DNA of 33,252 nucleotides, taken from positions 798 through 34,049 of the forward strand of contig DHTF01000060.1 in assembly GCA_002411515.1 (NCBI GenBank), in the 5' to 3' direction. Source of the stretch: Proteiniphilum sp. UBA5267 (GTDB lineage: Bacteria > Bacteroidota > Bacteroidia > Bacteroidales > Dysgonomonadaceae). Within the stretch, counting starts at the first letter, position 1. Every line of letters starts with the position of its first letter. Below, in pieces: positions 1 through 6,862 of this stretch. Made by a program: the position numbers and the translations under genes. Below the pieces are notes generated by a model that made no database searches, was not told the origin of the DNA, and saw only the letters and a program-made list of their open reading frames with translations.

Positions 1-221
1 GGCACGCCGGTCACCCCTGCCCCATTGCGGCTCGGATTTATCCCGATAATAAATCTGCGTTGCCGGGTATCGTGATAATACTTGCGATAAAACGCTTCCA
101 TCACCTCCATCGTTTCCGGGTTATCCAGAAAGGGGTTCATCACCTGAAAACCCTCAGGCAAGGCTCCAGTATAAGCCAAATGGCGATTAAAACCGATCAC
201 TTTATCTGCGAATGTCAACAT
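1..221 (-). CDS. SMUG2-like uracil-DNA glycosylase family protein, 5' part only
   Basis: This is a partial gene whose coding begins at the ATG complementary to 219-221 and runs off the left edge of the window, so about 73 N-terminal residues are visible. The peptide opens MLTFADKVIGFNRHL and continues through FRVMNP-like and YYHDTRQRRF segments to a GINPSRNGAG motif. The GxNPSR-type motif after a TRQRRF stretch matches my memory of the SMUG2-type uracil-DNA glycosylase family of Bacteroidota, where it forms the first active-site loop. Such enzymes excise uracil or damaged pyrimidines in base-excision repair in the cytoplasm. The catalytic C-terminal motifs lie outside the window, so activity cannot be judged. 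It is transcribed divergently from the topoisomerase gene. Confidence 0.7.
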   Translation of the reverse strand, partial: MLTFADKVIGFNRHLAYTGALPEGFQVMNPFLDNPETMEVMEAFYRKYYHDTRQRRFIIGINPSRNGAGVTGV

Positions 222-225
222 AATT

Positions 226-233
226 CAAAGATA
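226..233 (-). promoter_or_regulatory. Candidate -7 element of the SMUG2-like gene
   Basis: On the minus strand the sequence reads TATCTTTG, an exact match to the Bacteroidota -7 consensus TAnnTTTG. A TTG lies about 21 nt upstream. The element sits only a few bases before the ATG, so the transcript would be almost leaderless or would start inside the gene; a second upstream promoter cannot be excluded. Confidence 0.4.
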
Positions 234-321
234 ATACTTAATCAATACGCATCACAAGACGAACCAAATAAGAAGGCATATTGTTCTACGAAAACCAGCT
301 AAACTGCGAAGGACTTACACA

Positions 322-1416
322 ATGGAGACGAGAGATTCTGCCCATGATATGCCTCCCAAAACGACGGTTACCCTCATCAACGATCCGGTGAAAGCTGCCA
401 GGACAATGAAACTGGTGTATGTGCTGGATGGGGAAACCACTGGCATTACCCGTAAAAAAAGGAAAAAAGGTTTTCAATATCTCTACGAAGGGGGAACAGT
501 CAAAGATAGAAAGGTACTGGAAAGAATCAAGAAGCTGGTGATCCCACCTGCCTGGAACAATGTATGGATCTGTCCGATGGAGAACGGACACCTCCAGGCT
601 ACCGGCATCGATGCCATGGGGAGAAAGCAATATCTTTATCACCCCTTGTGGATCGAATTAAGGAATCAGCGCAAATATCACCGCATGGTTCAGTTCGCAC
701 ATGCCCTCCCTGCTATCAGGCTACAGATTGAGAAAGATCTTTCCCGCAGGGGAATGTCGAGAGAGAAAGTACTGGCCCTGATCGTAAGCCTGATGGAACG
801 GACCAGCATCAGGGTGGGCAACAGCACGTATGAGAAGATGTATGGCTCATTTGGCCTTACAACACTCAAAGACAAACACATCGATGTAAAAGGGAGCAGC
901 ATTCAATTCTCATTCAAGGGTAAAAAAGGGGTATATCAGGATATCGGCATCAAGAGTCCAAGACTGGCGCGCATGGTACAGCAATGCAAGGAGATTCCGG
1001 GGAAAGAGCTTTTCCAGTATTATGATGAGGAGGGAAAACGACAATCCATCGATTCAGGCATGGTAAACAATTATATCAAGGATATCTGCGGAGAAGATTT
1101 CACATCCAAAGATTTCCGCACCTGGTCAGGCACGGTGAAAGCTTTTCTGGCATTCAGGGAACTGGGTTGTGCGGAAACTGAGTCGGAAAAGAAGAAACTT
1201 GTTGTGGAAGCAATCGACAGGGTAGCAGCTCAATTAGGAAATACCCGAGCTGTATGTAAAAAATATTATATACACCCCGAAATTATTTCGCAGTATGAAT
1301 CGGGAACCATACAGAACTACTTTGACCAACTTGATGAAATAGAAAAAACGGATGCTAAAACCGGTCTAACAAACGAAGAGAAAATTGTCCTCTCCATTTT
1401 AGAGAAGAAACGGTGA
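322..1416 (+). CDS. DNA topoisomerase IB (poxvirus/bacterial type)
   Basis: A 364-residue type IB topoisomerase, which relaxes supercoils by nicking one strand through a 3'-phosphotyrosyl intermediate. The catalytic set can be aligned by eye to the vaccinia enzyme: Arg164 (in RTSIRVGN), Lys201 (FKGKKG), Arg266 (KDFRTW), Asn307 (QLGNT, replacing the viral His as in other bacterial members) and Tyr316 (KKYYIHP). The spacing Asn307-Tyr316 equals the His-Tyr spacing of the viral enzyme. The N-terminal domain (about 30-130) contains the IPPAW motif typical of bacterial members. AAGGA at 309-313 supports the chosen ATG, although Met10 is also possible. The length is typical of bacterial TopIB. It is convergent with the Crp/Fnr gene, with no obvious functional link to it. 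Confidence 0.93.
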   Translation: METRDSAHDMPPKTTVTLINDPVKAARTMKLVYVLDGETTGITRKKRKKGFQYLYEGGTVKDRKVLERIKKLVIPPAWNNVWICPMENGHLQATGIDAMGRKQYLYHPLWIELRNQRKYHRMVQFAHALPAIRLQIEKDLSRRGMSREKVLALIVSLMERTSIRVGNSTYEKMYGSFGLTTLKDKHIDVKGSSIQFSFKGKKGVYQDIGIKSPRLARMVQQCKEIPGKELFQYYDEEGKRQSIDSGMVNNYIKDICGEDFTSKDFRTWSGTVKAFLAFRELGCAETESEKKKLVVEAIDRVAAQLGNTRAVCKKYYIHPEIISQYESGTIQNYFDQLDEIEKTDAKTGLTNEEKIVLSILEKKR

Positions 1417-1469
1417 GGATACAGCCAGCTGAAGAAGCTGCTTTCTGCGTCAGATTAAAATAAGTTGCT

Positions 1470-2156
1470 TCAAAGCATCCTCTGCAGCGCAGCCCTTTCC
1501 TTGATGCTGATATCCCGACGATTTACATCAATCAGCCCTTCTTCGGCCATCTCCATCAGCACTTTCACCAATGCGGGGCGTGAGACACCGAACAGTCGGG
1601 CCATGCTTTCTTTGGATATCTTCAGGCGGAACGATTTCTCACCTTCCGACTCTTTCAACAGATAATAAGCGAGTTTCGCCCGTATTGTCCGCAAGGAGAC
1701 AAGCCGCAGTTTTTCGGAGAGGAAAGAAACCTTGTTGGAGATGTATGACAAAAAGGCCAGCATAAACGATTCATACTCCCGCATTAAAAAATAGACATTC
1801 TCCTTGGGTATCACGATCACGCTACAGTCAACCTTGCACACTGCCGACACGGGCGACCGGTTATCAGCCGAAAACAGAAAACCTGTGGCCATCGGATGGG
1901 GAGCCCTGATCTGTTCCACCTTCATGAAATCGCCCTTCTCATCGGCCATCTCGGTAACAATTTCACCAGTAATGAGGATATAGAGCGAATCATAACGTGC
2001 TCCCTGTGTCACAATCACATCATTCTTTTTGTAACTCCTGACAGAAAAGCGTACGTCCCGCAAAAAGGAGTCGTGTTGTTCGGCAGGTATTGAACTGCAA
2101 AGGGGGCACTGAAAAATCAAGTGTCCTTGAGCGGTATGGGAAGAGTGTTGTATCAT
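1470..2156 (-). CDS. Crp/Fnr-family transcriptional regulator (candidate nrf regulator)
   Basis: A 228-residue protein with an N-terminal cyclic-nucleotide-binding-type beta-roll (about 30-130, including the GARYDSLYILITGEI segment), a long dimerisation helix (about 130-160) and a C-terminal winged helix-turn-helix (about 170-225). The likely recognition helix is in MARLFGVSRPALVKVLMEM. The N-terminus carries a CPLC pair, but it lacks the full Fnr set of four cysteines, so a canonical [4Fe-4S] Fnr role is unproven. Members of this family in Bacteroidota (HcpR-like) respond to nitrite or nitrosative stress; that assignment here is inference. The gene is divergent from nrfH, 100 bp apart, with a palindrome in between, so control of the nrf operon and of itself is the natural hypothesis. 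Confidence 0.88.
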   Translation of the reverse strand: MIQHSSHTAQGHLIFQCPLCSSIPAEQHDSFLRDVRFSVRSYKKNDVIVTQGARYDSLYILITGEIVTEMADEKGDFMKVEQIRAPHPMATGFLFSADNRSPVSAVCKVDCSVIVIPKENVYFLMREYESFMLAFLSYISNKVSFLSEKLRLVSLRTIRAKLAYYLLKESEGEKSFRLKISKESMARLFGVSRPALVKVLMEMAEEGLIDVNRRDISIKERAALQRML

Positions 2157-2177
2157 AGTCTTTTAAATTCTTACAAA

Positions 2178-2193
2178 TGTCATAATTATTACA
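2178..2193. promoter_or_regulatory. Candidate Crp/Fnr operator in the crp-nrfH divergent spacer
   Basis: TGTCATAATTATTACA is a 16-bp inverted repeat with 14 of 16 positions symmetric; only positions 4 and 13 break it. TGT...ACA ends are typical of Crp/Fnr-superfamily half-sites. Its centre lies about 43 bp upstream of the start expected from the weak -7 element at 2215-2222, close to a class II activator position, and only about 30 bp upstream of the regulator's own ATG. Binding is inferred. Confidence 0.55.
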
Positions 2194-2214
2194 GTTTTTT
2201 GCAAATTATTTTAT

Positions 2215-2222
2215 TTTCTTTG
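2215..2222 (+). promoter_or_regulatory. Weak candidate -7 element of the nrf operon
   Basis: TTTCTTTG differs from the Bacteroidota TAnnTTTG consensus at one fixed position. No well-spaced -33 TTG is visible. A weak promoter would fit a need for activation from the palindrome at 2178-2193. Confidence 0.3.
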
Positions 2223-2256
2223 TTACTGAGAGAAAAGGCGTTAAAAACGAGTACCC

Positions 2257-2847
2257 ATGCGAAAACTACGGACCTTTTGGAATGAAGTCAGGCCCCGCGG
2301 CGGATGGAAATATCCGGCCCTCATTATTTGTGGCGCTTTCGTGGGACTCTTTATTTATACATTCTTTGCATCCCGGGCTTATAGCTATCTCTCCAACAAC
2401 CCGGCTACCTGCGTGAACTGTCACATCATGGGTCCCTACTATGCCACCTGGATGCACAGCTCGCATGGGCGGAGTACCACCTGCAACGATTGCCATGTGC
2501 CGCAAGACAACAAGATCAAAGGATATTACTTTAAAGCCACGGACGGATTGCGGCATTCCGCCATCTTCACTCTACGGGGTGAGAACCAGGCTATTCAAGC
2601 CATCGAAGCCAGTTCGCAGGTAATCATGGACAATTGCATCCGGTGCCATACACAGCTCAACACCGAATTTGTGAATACAGGACGAATGGGTTACAAGGAA
2701 ATGCAGGATATGGGCGGAAAGGCTTGCTGGGATTGTCATCGCGACGTACCGCATACCCGTAGCAGGTCGCTCTCCTCCACCCCCAACGCACGCATACCCA
2801 TGCCGGAAAGTAATGTGCCGGAGTGGTTGAGCGAGATGACTCGTTGA
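2257..2847 (+). CDS. nrfH: Cytochrome c nitrite reductase small subunit NrfH
   Basis: A 196-residue membrane-anchored tetrahaem cytochrome of the NapC/NirT family that takes electrons from menaquinol and hands them to NrfA. One transmembrane helix lies at about 18-38. Four CxxCH haem motifs are present at Cys52 (CVNCHIM), Cys76 (CNDCH), Cys127 (CIRCH) and Cys157 (CWDCH). The CxxCHxM arrangement of the first haem is characteristic of NrfH. It acts on the periplasmic face of the inner membrane. It is the first gene of the nrfH-nrfA-resB-ccsA operon, 45 bp before nrfA. The length is slightly above that of classic NrfH because of a short basic/Ser-rich C-terminal tail. Confidence 0.95.
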   Translation: MRKLRTFWNEVRPRGGWKYPALIICGAFVGLFIYTFFASRAYSYLSNNPATCVNCHIMGPYYATWMHSSHGRSTTCNDCHVPQDNKIKGYYFKATDGLRHSAIFTLRGENQAIQAIEASSQVIMDNCIRCHTQLNTEFVNTGRMGYKEMQDMGGKACWDCHRDVPHTRSRSLSSTPNARIPMPESNVPEWLSEMTR

Positions 2848-2892
2848 TAGAATTGATGTAATAATGAATTGATTTAGCATAAAAAAAATACT

Positions 2893-4392
2893 ATGAGCAG
2901 GACAAGAAAAAGTAATCGCATGAAACCATGGGTAGGATGGCTCCTGTTTTTCGTGACTTTGGGTGTGGTTTTCCTCCTGGGAATGCTCGCTGCTTCCATT
3001 ACGCAACGCAGAGCGGAAATAGCCAGCGTGATGAACAACAAAAAAGTGGAAATCACGGGAATTGAATCACGGAGCGAACTGTTCGCAGTAAACTATCCCC
3101 GCGAATATGAGACCTGGACAAAAACGACCGACACCACTTTCCAGAGTGAATTTAACGGGAGCAGTGCAGTGGATGTACTCGAACAACGTCCCGAAATGGT
3201 TATTCTCTGGGCAGGATACGCTTTTTCTAAAGACTACGGGACGCCGCGCGGACACATGCATGCAGTGGAAGATATACGCGAGACCTTGAGAACAGGTGCC
3301 CCCATGACCGCAGAGGAGGGTCCGCAACCGGCTACCTGCTGGACCTGCAAGAGTCCCGATGTGCCCCGGCTGATGGATTCCGTGGGGATTGCCGAATTTT
3401 ACAACAAGCCCTGGGCACACTGGGGACATGAAGTCGTGAACCCCATTGGATGTGCCGACTGTCACGAAGCGGAGACCATGAATCTGAAGATAAGCCGTCC
3501 CGGCCTGATTGAAGGATATGAAGCCATGGGAATGAATATTCAGGAAGCATCACAGCAGGAGATGCGTTCGCTGGCCTGTGCACAATGCCACGTGGAGTAT
3601 TACTTCACTCCCGAAGGGAAATACCTGACCTTCCCCTGGCACAACGGCACCACCATGGAAGGAGCTGAGCAGTATTACGACAGCATTCAGTTTGCCGATT
3701 ACACACACAAACTGAGCAAGGCGCCCATCATCAAGGCACAACATCCCGACTATGAAATATTCAAAACAGGGATTCATGCACAACGGGGCGTCTCCTGTGC
3801 CGACTGTCACATGCCGTATGTGTCGGAAGGAGGCATCAAGTATAGCAGCCACCATGTAAGAAGTCCGCTGGCAAGTATGAACAACACCTGCCAGGTATGC
3901 CACCGCGAAACAGAGGAAGATCTTCGGAACTCGGTTTACGAACGGCAACGCAGTGCAAATCAGATTCGCAACCTGGTGGAAAAAGAACTGGCCACCGCCC
4001 ACCTGGAAGCGCAGTTTGCCTGGGAAAAGGGAGCCTCAGAAGCACAGATGAACAAGGCGCTGCAACTCATCCGCCAGTCTCAATGGCGCTGGGACTATGC
4101 GGTGGCATCACACGGAGGTGCATTTCATTCGCCGATAGAATTTCAGCGTATTCTTTCGCTCAGCCTCGATCGCGCACACAAAGCCCGCTTTGAAATATCG
4201 AAGGTACTGGCACAACTCGGCTTTACCGGCGATGTGCCCCTACCCGATATCTCTACAAAAGAGAAAGCGCAGGCCTACATCGGGTTGGACATGAAGCAGG
4301 AAAGAGAGAATAAGAAAGCATTCCGGGAAACAATAATCCCCCAATGGCTGGAAAAGGCCCAAGCTAACAACCGGTTGGTCAGCCTGAAATGA
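2893..4392 (+). CDS. nrfA: Ammonia-forming cytochrome c nitrite reductase NrfA
   Basis: A 499-residue pentahaem enzyme that reduces nitrite to ammonium with six electrons in the periplasm. The diagnostic active-site haem motif CWTCK is at Cys149-Lys153. Four CxxCH motifs follow at Cys187, Cys229, Cys302 and Cys333. By position the substrate-pocket residues are Arg119 (TPRGHMH), Tyr236 (CHVEYYF) and His284 (QHPDYE), equivalent to the Arg/Tyr/His triad of the E. coli enzyme. An N-terminal hydrophobic helix (about 13-34) serves as signal or anchor. The last codon overlaps the resB start by four bases, implying translational coupling. NrfA usually forms a complex with NrfH, which is encoded immediately upstream. 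Confidence 0.97.
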   Translation: MSRTRKSNRMKPWVGWLLFFVTLGVVFLLGMLAASITQRRAEIASVMNNKKVEITGIESRSELFAVNYPREYETWTKTTDTTFQSEFNGSSAVDVLEQRPEMVILWAGYAFSKDYGTPRGHMHAVEDIRETLRTGAPMTAEEGPQPATCWTCKSPDVPRLMDSVGIAEFYNKPWAHWGHEVVNPIGCADCHEAETMNLKISRPGLIEGYEAMGMNIQEASQQEMRSLACAQCHVEYYFTPEGKYLTFPWHNGTTMEGAEQYYDSIQFADYTHKLSKAPIIKAQHPDYEIFKTGIHAQRGVSCADCHMPYVSEGGIKYSSHHVRSPLASMNNTCQVCHRETEEDLRNSVYERQRSANQIRNLVEKELATAHLEAQFAWEKGASEAQMNKALQLIRQSQWRWDYAVASHGGAFHSPIEFQRILSLSLDRAHKARFEISKVLAQLGFTGDVPLPDISTKEKAQAYIGLDMKQERENKKAFRETIIPQWLEKAQANNRLVSLK

Positions 4393-5729
4393 GAATCTGG
4401 GAACAACCATGGGGTTATCGGGAAGGTTTTATTGTAGCAGCAGGCATCGTCTTTTCGGGTTTGCTGCTTCAACTGGCCGTCGGGAACATACAGCCTTCGC
4501 TGTTTGCATCTCCGGTGAACGGCATCTTCGGAGCGCTTTTTGTGACAGGACTGACCGCAGTTCACTTTCTGCTCCCCAAAAACAGAACGGTAAGATGGCT
4601 GGGCGGCGTTTATGCAGCCGTGCCGGCTATTGCCGTCCTGCTTCTTCTTTGTATAATCCTGGGATTGATTCCACAATTCCCCCACAACAGCAGCAACGAG
4701 CAGCTCCCTCCCACCCTCTTCACACCGCTCGGATGGTACCGGATGACGACCTCCTGGCCATTTGTCCTGCTTTGCTTTTACATTTTGTTCATCCTCGGAC
4801 TCACCACTCTAAAAAGGACCGGACAAAAGCAGTCGTGGCGTGATATCGGATTCTATTTCAATCACCTTGGCTTATTTCTGGCACTGCAGGGAGGCCTACT
4901 GGGCAGCGCCGACATGGAACGTCTGACCATGAGCGTGAACGAGGGAGAGGTGGAGTGGCGTGCAACCAATCAATCGGGAGAAATAAAAGAACTATCCCTG
5001 GCCATCCAGCTTGATACGTTCCTCATCGAGGAATATCCACCCAAGCTGGTCCTCATTGAAAGTGAAACAGGAAGAATGTTGCCTGCTGCAAGGCCTGAAA
5101 GTTATCAGTATGAGGACACAGGCAAAACCATCCACATAGCGGGTGTCACACTGGAAATTTTGGAATACCTGCCTCACGCAGCCATCCTGGGAGACTCCTC
5201 ATCTTTGAAAGTGGTACCCATGATGATGGAGGGTGCAACAACGGCCATCAGGGTAAAAGCAACGGAACCCGGAAGCGATGAACCGGTAACGGGATGGGTA
5301 AGCAACGGCAGTTACCTGTTTCCGCACAGCACTTTGCAGGTTTCCGAGCACACAAGCATTGCCATGCCGCCACAGGAAATAAAAAGATACAGCTCTTATG
5401 TAACGCTCTATACCGAAAAAGGTACAGCAAGGCAAGCCATCATAGAAGTTAACAGACCCCTGTCGGTAGAAGACTGGATGATATACCAATACAGCTATGA
5501 CGATGCAAAAGGAAAATATTCCGATACTTCTGTTTTTGAACTGGTACGCGACCCATGGCTAAAAGTGGTGTATACCGGCATATATATGTTGCTAGCAGGA
5601 GCACTGTCCTTGTTTATAGCCGGCCCAAAGAAAGAGCCATATGGAAAAAATTCAGTGTCTGAAAAAGGCCACACGAAGCCTTTAATTGAAAATTCAAAAG
5701 TTTCTGATTCACAATCCGAAAGCACATGA
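4389..5729 (+). CDS. resB: ResB-like System II cytochrome c biogenesis protein
   Basis: A 446-residue membrane protein of the ResB/Ccs1 type, which with CcsA delivers and attaches haem to apocytochromes outside the inner membrane. Hydrophobic helices lie at about 13-33, 45-62, 72-95 and 122-140, followed by an FNHLGLF segment with a His near 159 that is a plausible haem ligand. A large soluble domain (about 175-390) and a last transmembrane helix (about 393-412) follow. The C-terminus is hydrophilic. It starts in a 4-bp overlap with nrfA and ends in a 4-bp overlap with the next gene. Its position inside an nrf operon suggests a dedicated maturation factor for NrfA/NrfH; whether it also serves the unusual CxxCK site is inference. 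Confidence 0.87.
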   Translation: MRIWEQPWGYREGFIVAAGIVFSGLLLQLAVGNIQPSLFASPVNGIFGALFVTGLTAVHFLLPKNRTVRWLGGVYAAVPAIAVLLLLCIILGLIPQFPHNSSNEQLPPTLFTPLGWYRMTTSWPFVLLCFYILFILGLTTLKRTGQKQSWRDIGFYFNHLGLFLALQGGLLGSADMERLTMSVNEGEVEWRATNQSGEIKELSLAIQLDTFLIEEYPPKLVLIESETGRMLPAARPESYQYEDTGKTIHIAGVTLEILEYLPHAAILGDSSSLKVVPMMMEGATTAIRVKATEPGSDEPVTGWVSNGSYLFPHSTLQVSEHTSIAMPPQEIKRYSSYVTLYTEKGTARQAIIEVNRPLSVEDWMIYQYSYDDAKGKYSDTSVFELVRDPWLKVVYTGIYMLLAGALSLFIAGPKKEPYGKNSVSEKGHTKPLIENSKVSDSQSEST

Positions 5730-6511
5730 ACTGGGATTCATTTATATACTTCGCGATTACTTCTCTCCTCCTCTGGGCTGGGGGGGCAACCGCTGCCTAT
5801 ACACGCAGGAACAAAACAGTACCTGCATGGCTTACGGTCGCCGGATTGCTGATTTTCGCCCTCTTCATTGCCGGCCTGTGGCATTTTCTCGAAAGGCCAC
5901 CCCTGCGGACCATGGGCGAAACAAGGCTTTGGTATGCTTTCTTCCTGCCGGTGGCGGGACTGCTCACCTATCTGCGGTGGAACTACAAATGGATTCTCTC
6001 CTTCACCACCCTGCTTGCTGCAGTCTTCATCGTGGTAAACATCCTCAAACCCGATATTCACAACAAGGTGCTGATGCCCGCGCTGCAAAGCCCCTGGTTT
6101 GCACCGCATGTCATCATTTATATGTTCTCCTACGCCATTCTGGGCGCCGCAACACTGATTGCACTCTATTATCTCATCCAGGAGAAAAAAATCGGCAACA
6201 CCGAGCGGCTATTACAGATGACCGATGAGCTGGTCTACGCAGGGATCGCCTGTATCACCCTCGGCATGCTGATGGGCGCCATCTGGGCCAAGGAGGCATG
6301 GGGTCATTATTGGAGTTGGGATCCGAAAGAAACCTGGGCTGCCGCCACCTGGCTGGGATACATGGTCTATATCCATTACCGGCTGAGAAAAAATGCTTCA
6401 TCCAAACTTTCCATGATGATGCTGCTCGTGGCCTTTGTACTGCTGCAAATATGCTGGTACGGCGTGAATTACCTTCCTTCGGCACAGCAAAGCATTCACA
6501 CCTATTCCTGA
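5726..6511 (+). CDS. ccsA: CcsA-like cytochrome c haem lyase subunit (System II)
   Basis: A 261-residue polytopic protein of the haem-handling CcmF/CcsA/NrfE superfamily. It contains the tryptophan-rich WWD signature at 192-204 (WGHYWSWDPKETW). Flanking periplasmic histidines are at His128 (PWFAPH) and His258 (SIHTY), which match the two external haem-ligand histidines known for CcsA. About seven to eight hydrophobic helices can be drawn. It overlaps resB by four bases and is the last gene of the nrf operon. Together with ResB it forms the minimal System II synthetase. No clear intrinsic terminator follows. Confidence 0.92.
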   Translation: MNWDSFIYFAITSLLLWAGGATAAYTRRNKTVPAWLTVAGLLIFALFIAGLWHFLERPPLRTMGETRLWYAFFLPVAGLLTYLRWNYKWILSFTTLLAAVFIVVNILKPDIHNKVLMPALQSPWFAPHVIIYMFSYAILGAATLIALYYLIQEKKIGNTERLLQMTDELVYAGIACITLGMLMGAIWAKEAWGHYWSWDPKETWAAATWLGYMVYIHYRLRKNASSKLSMMMLLVAFVLLQICWYGVNYLPSAQQSIHTYS

Positions 6512-6644
6512 TCACATCATTTCCTCCATTTTTTTAAATGATAAATCTCTTTTGTGCTACAAAATAAGAGGATCCAATGCAAAATGTTTAATTTTGTACT
6601 GATTTTCGGTGCGCAAGGATAACGACAGAGTCCGGGAAAAGAAC

Positions 6645-6714
6645 GAAAATGACGGAATTCTGTGAGAAAATATATCTTTAGTATTTTCTTTTGCTATTTT
6701 TCTCTGTCATTTTC
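6645..6714. repeat. Inverted repeat upstream of glnN
   Basis: GAAAATGAC at 6645-6653 is exactly mirrored by GTCATTTTC at 6706-6714, with a 52-bp gap. The arms lie about 75-145 bp upstream of the glnN -7 element. They could be paired binding sites of a nitrogen-responsive regulator or a chance repeat in AT-rich DNA. Confidence 0.4.
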
Positions 6715-6765
6715 AATCATAATGTTAATATTGCACGATTAAAGTAACATTTTTCTTGTTTTTCT

Positions 6766-6795
6766 TTTGTTATTGAAACATTGTGATTATATTTG
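6766..6795 (+). promoter_or_regulatory. glnN promoter, Bacteroidota type
   Basis: TTTG at 6766-6769 and TATATTTG at 6788-6795 give a -33 and -7 pair with an 18-bp spacer, an exact TAnnTTTG match. The start would be near 6802, leaving a leader of about 60 nt before the glnN ATG at 6863. Confidence 0.65.
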
Positions 6796-6862
6796 CACCG
6801 GAGTTCTTTCATTGTTCACATAAAATGGTTATCAGAAACCTCCACAATATAAAACGTGTAAC

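Larger units (their letters stand above)
6512..6862 (+). other. Intergenic region upstream of glnN (351 bp, no gene)
   Basis: No coding frame with convincing features is seen here. The region is AT-rich and holds a 7-bp inverted repeat just after ccsA (6516-6522 with 6536-6542, no U-tract), a longer-spaced inverted repeat at 6645-6714 and the glnN promoter candidate at 6766-6795. Confidence 0.6.

Noticed and set aside
2850..2873. Direct repeat GAATTGAT twice between nrfH and nrfA
   Set aside because: Eight bp in an AT-rich 45-bp spacer without promoter motif; not significant.
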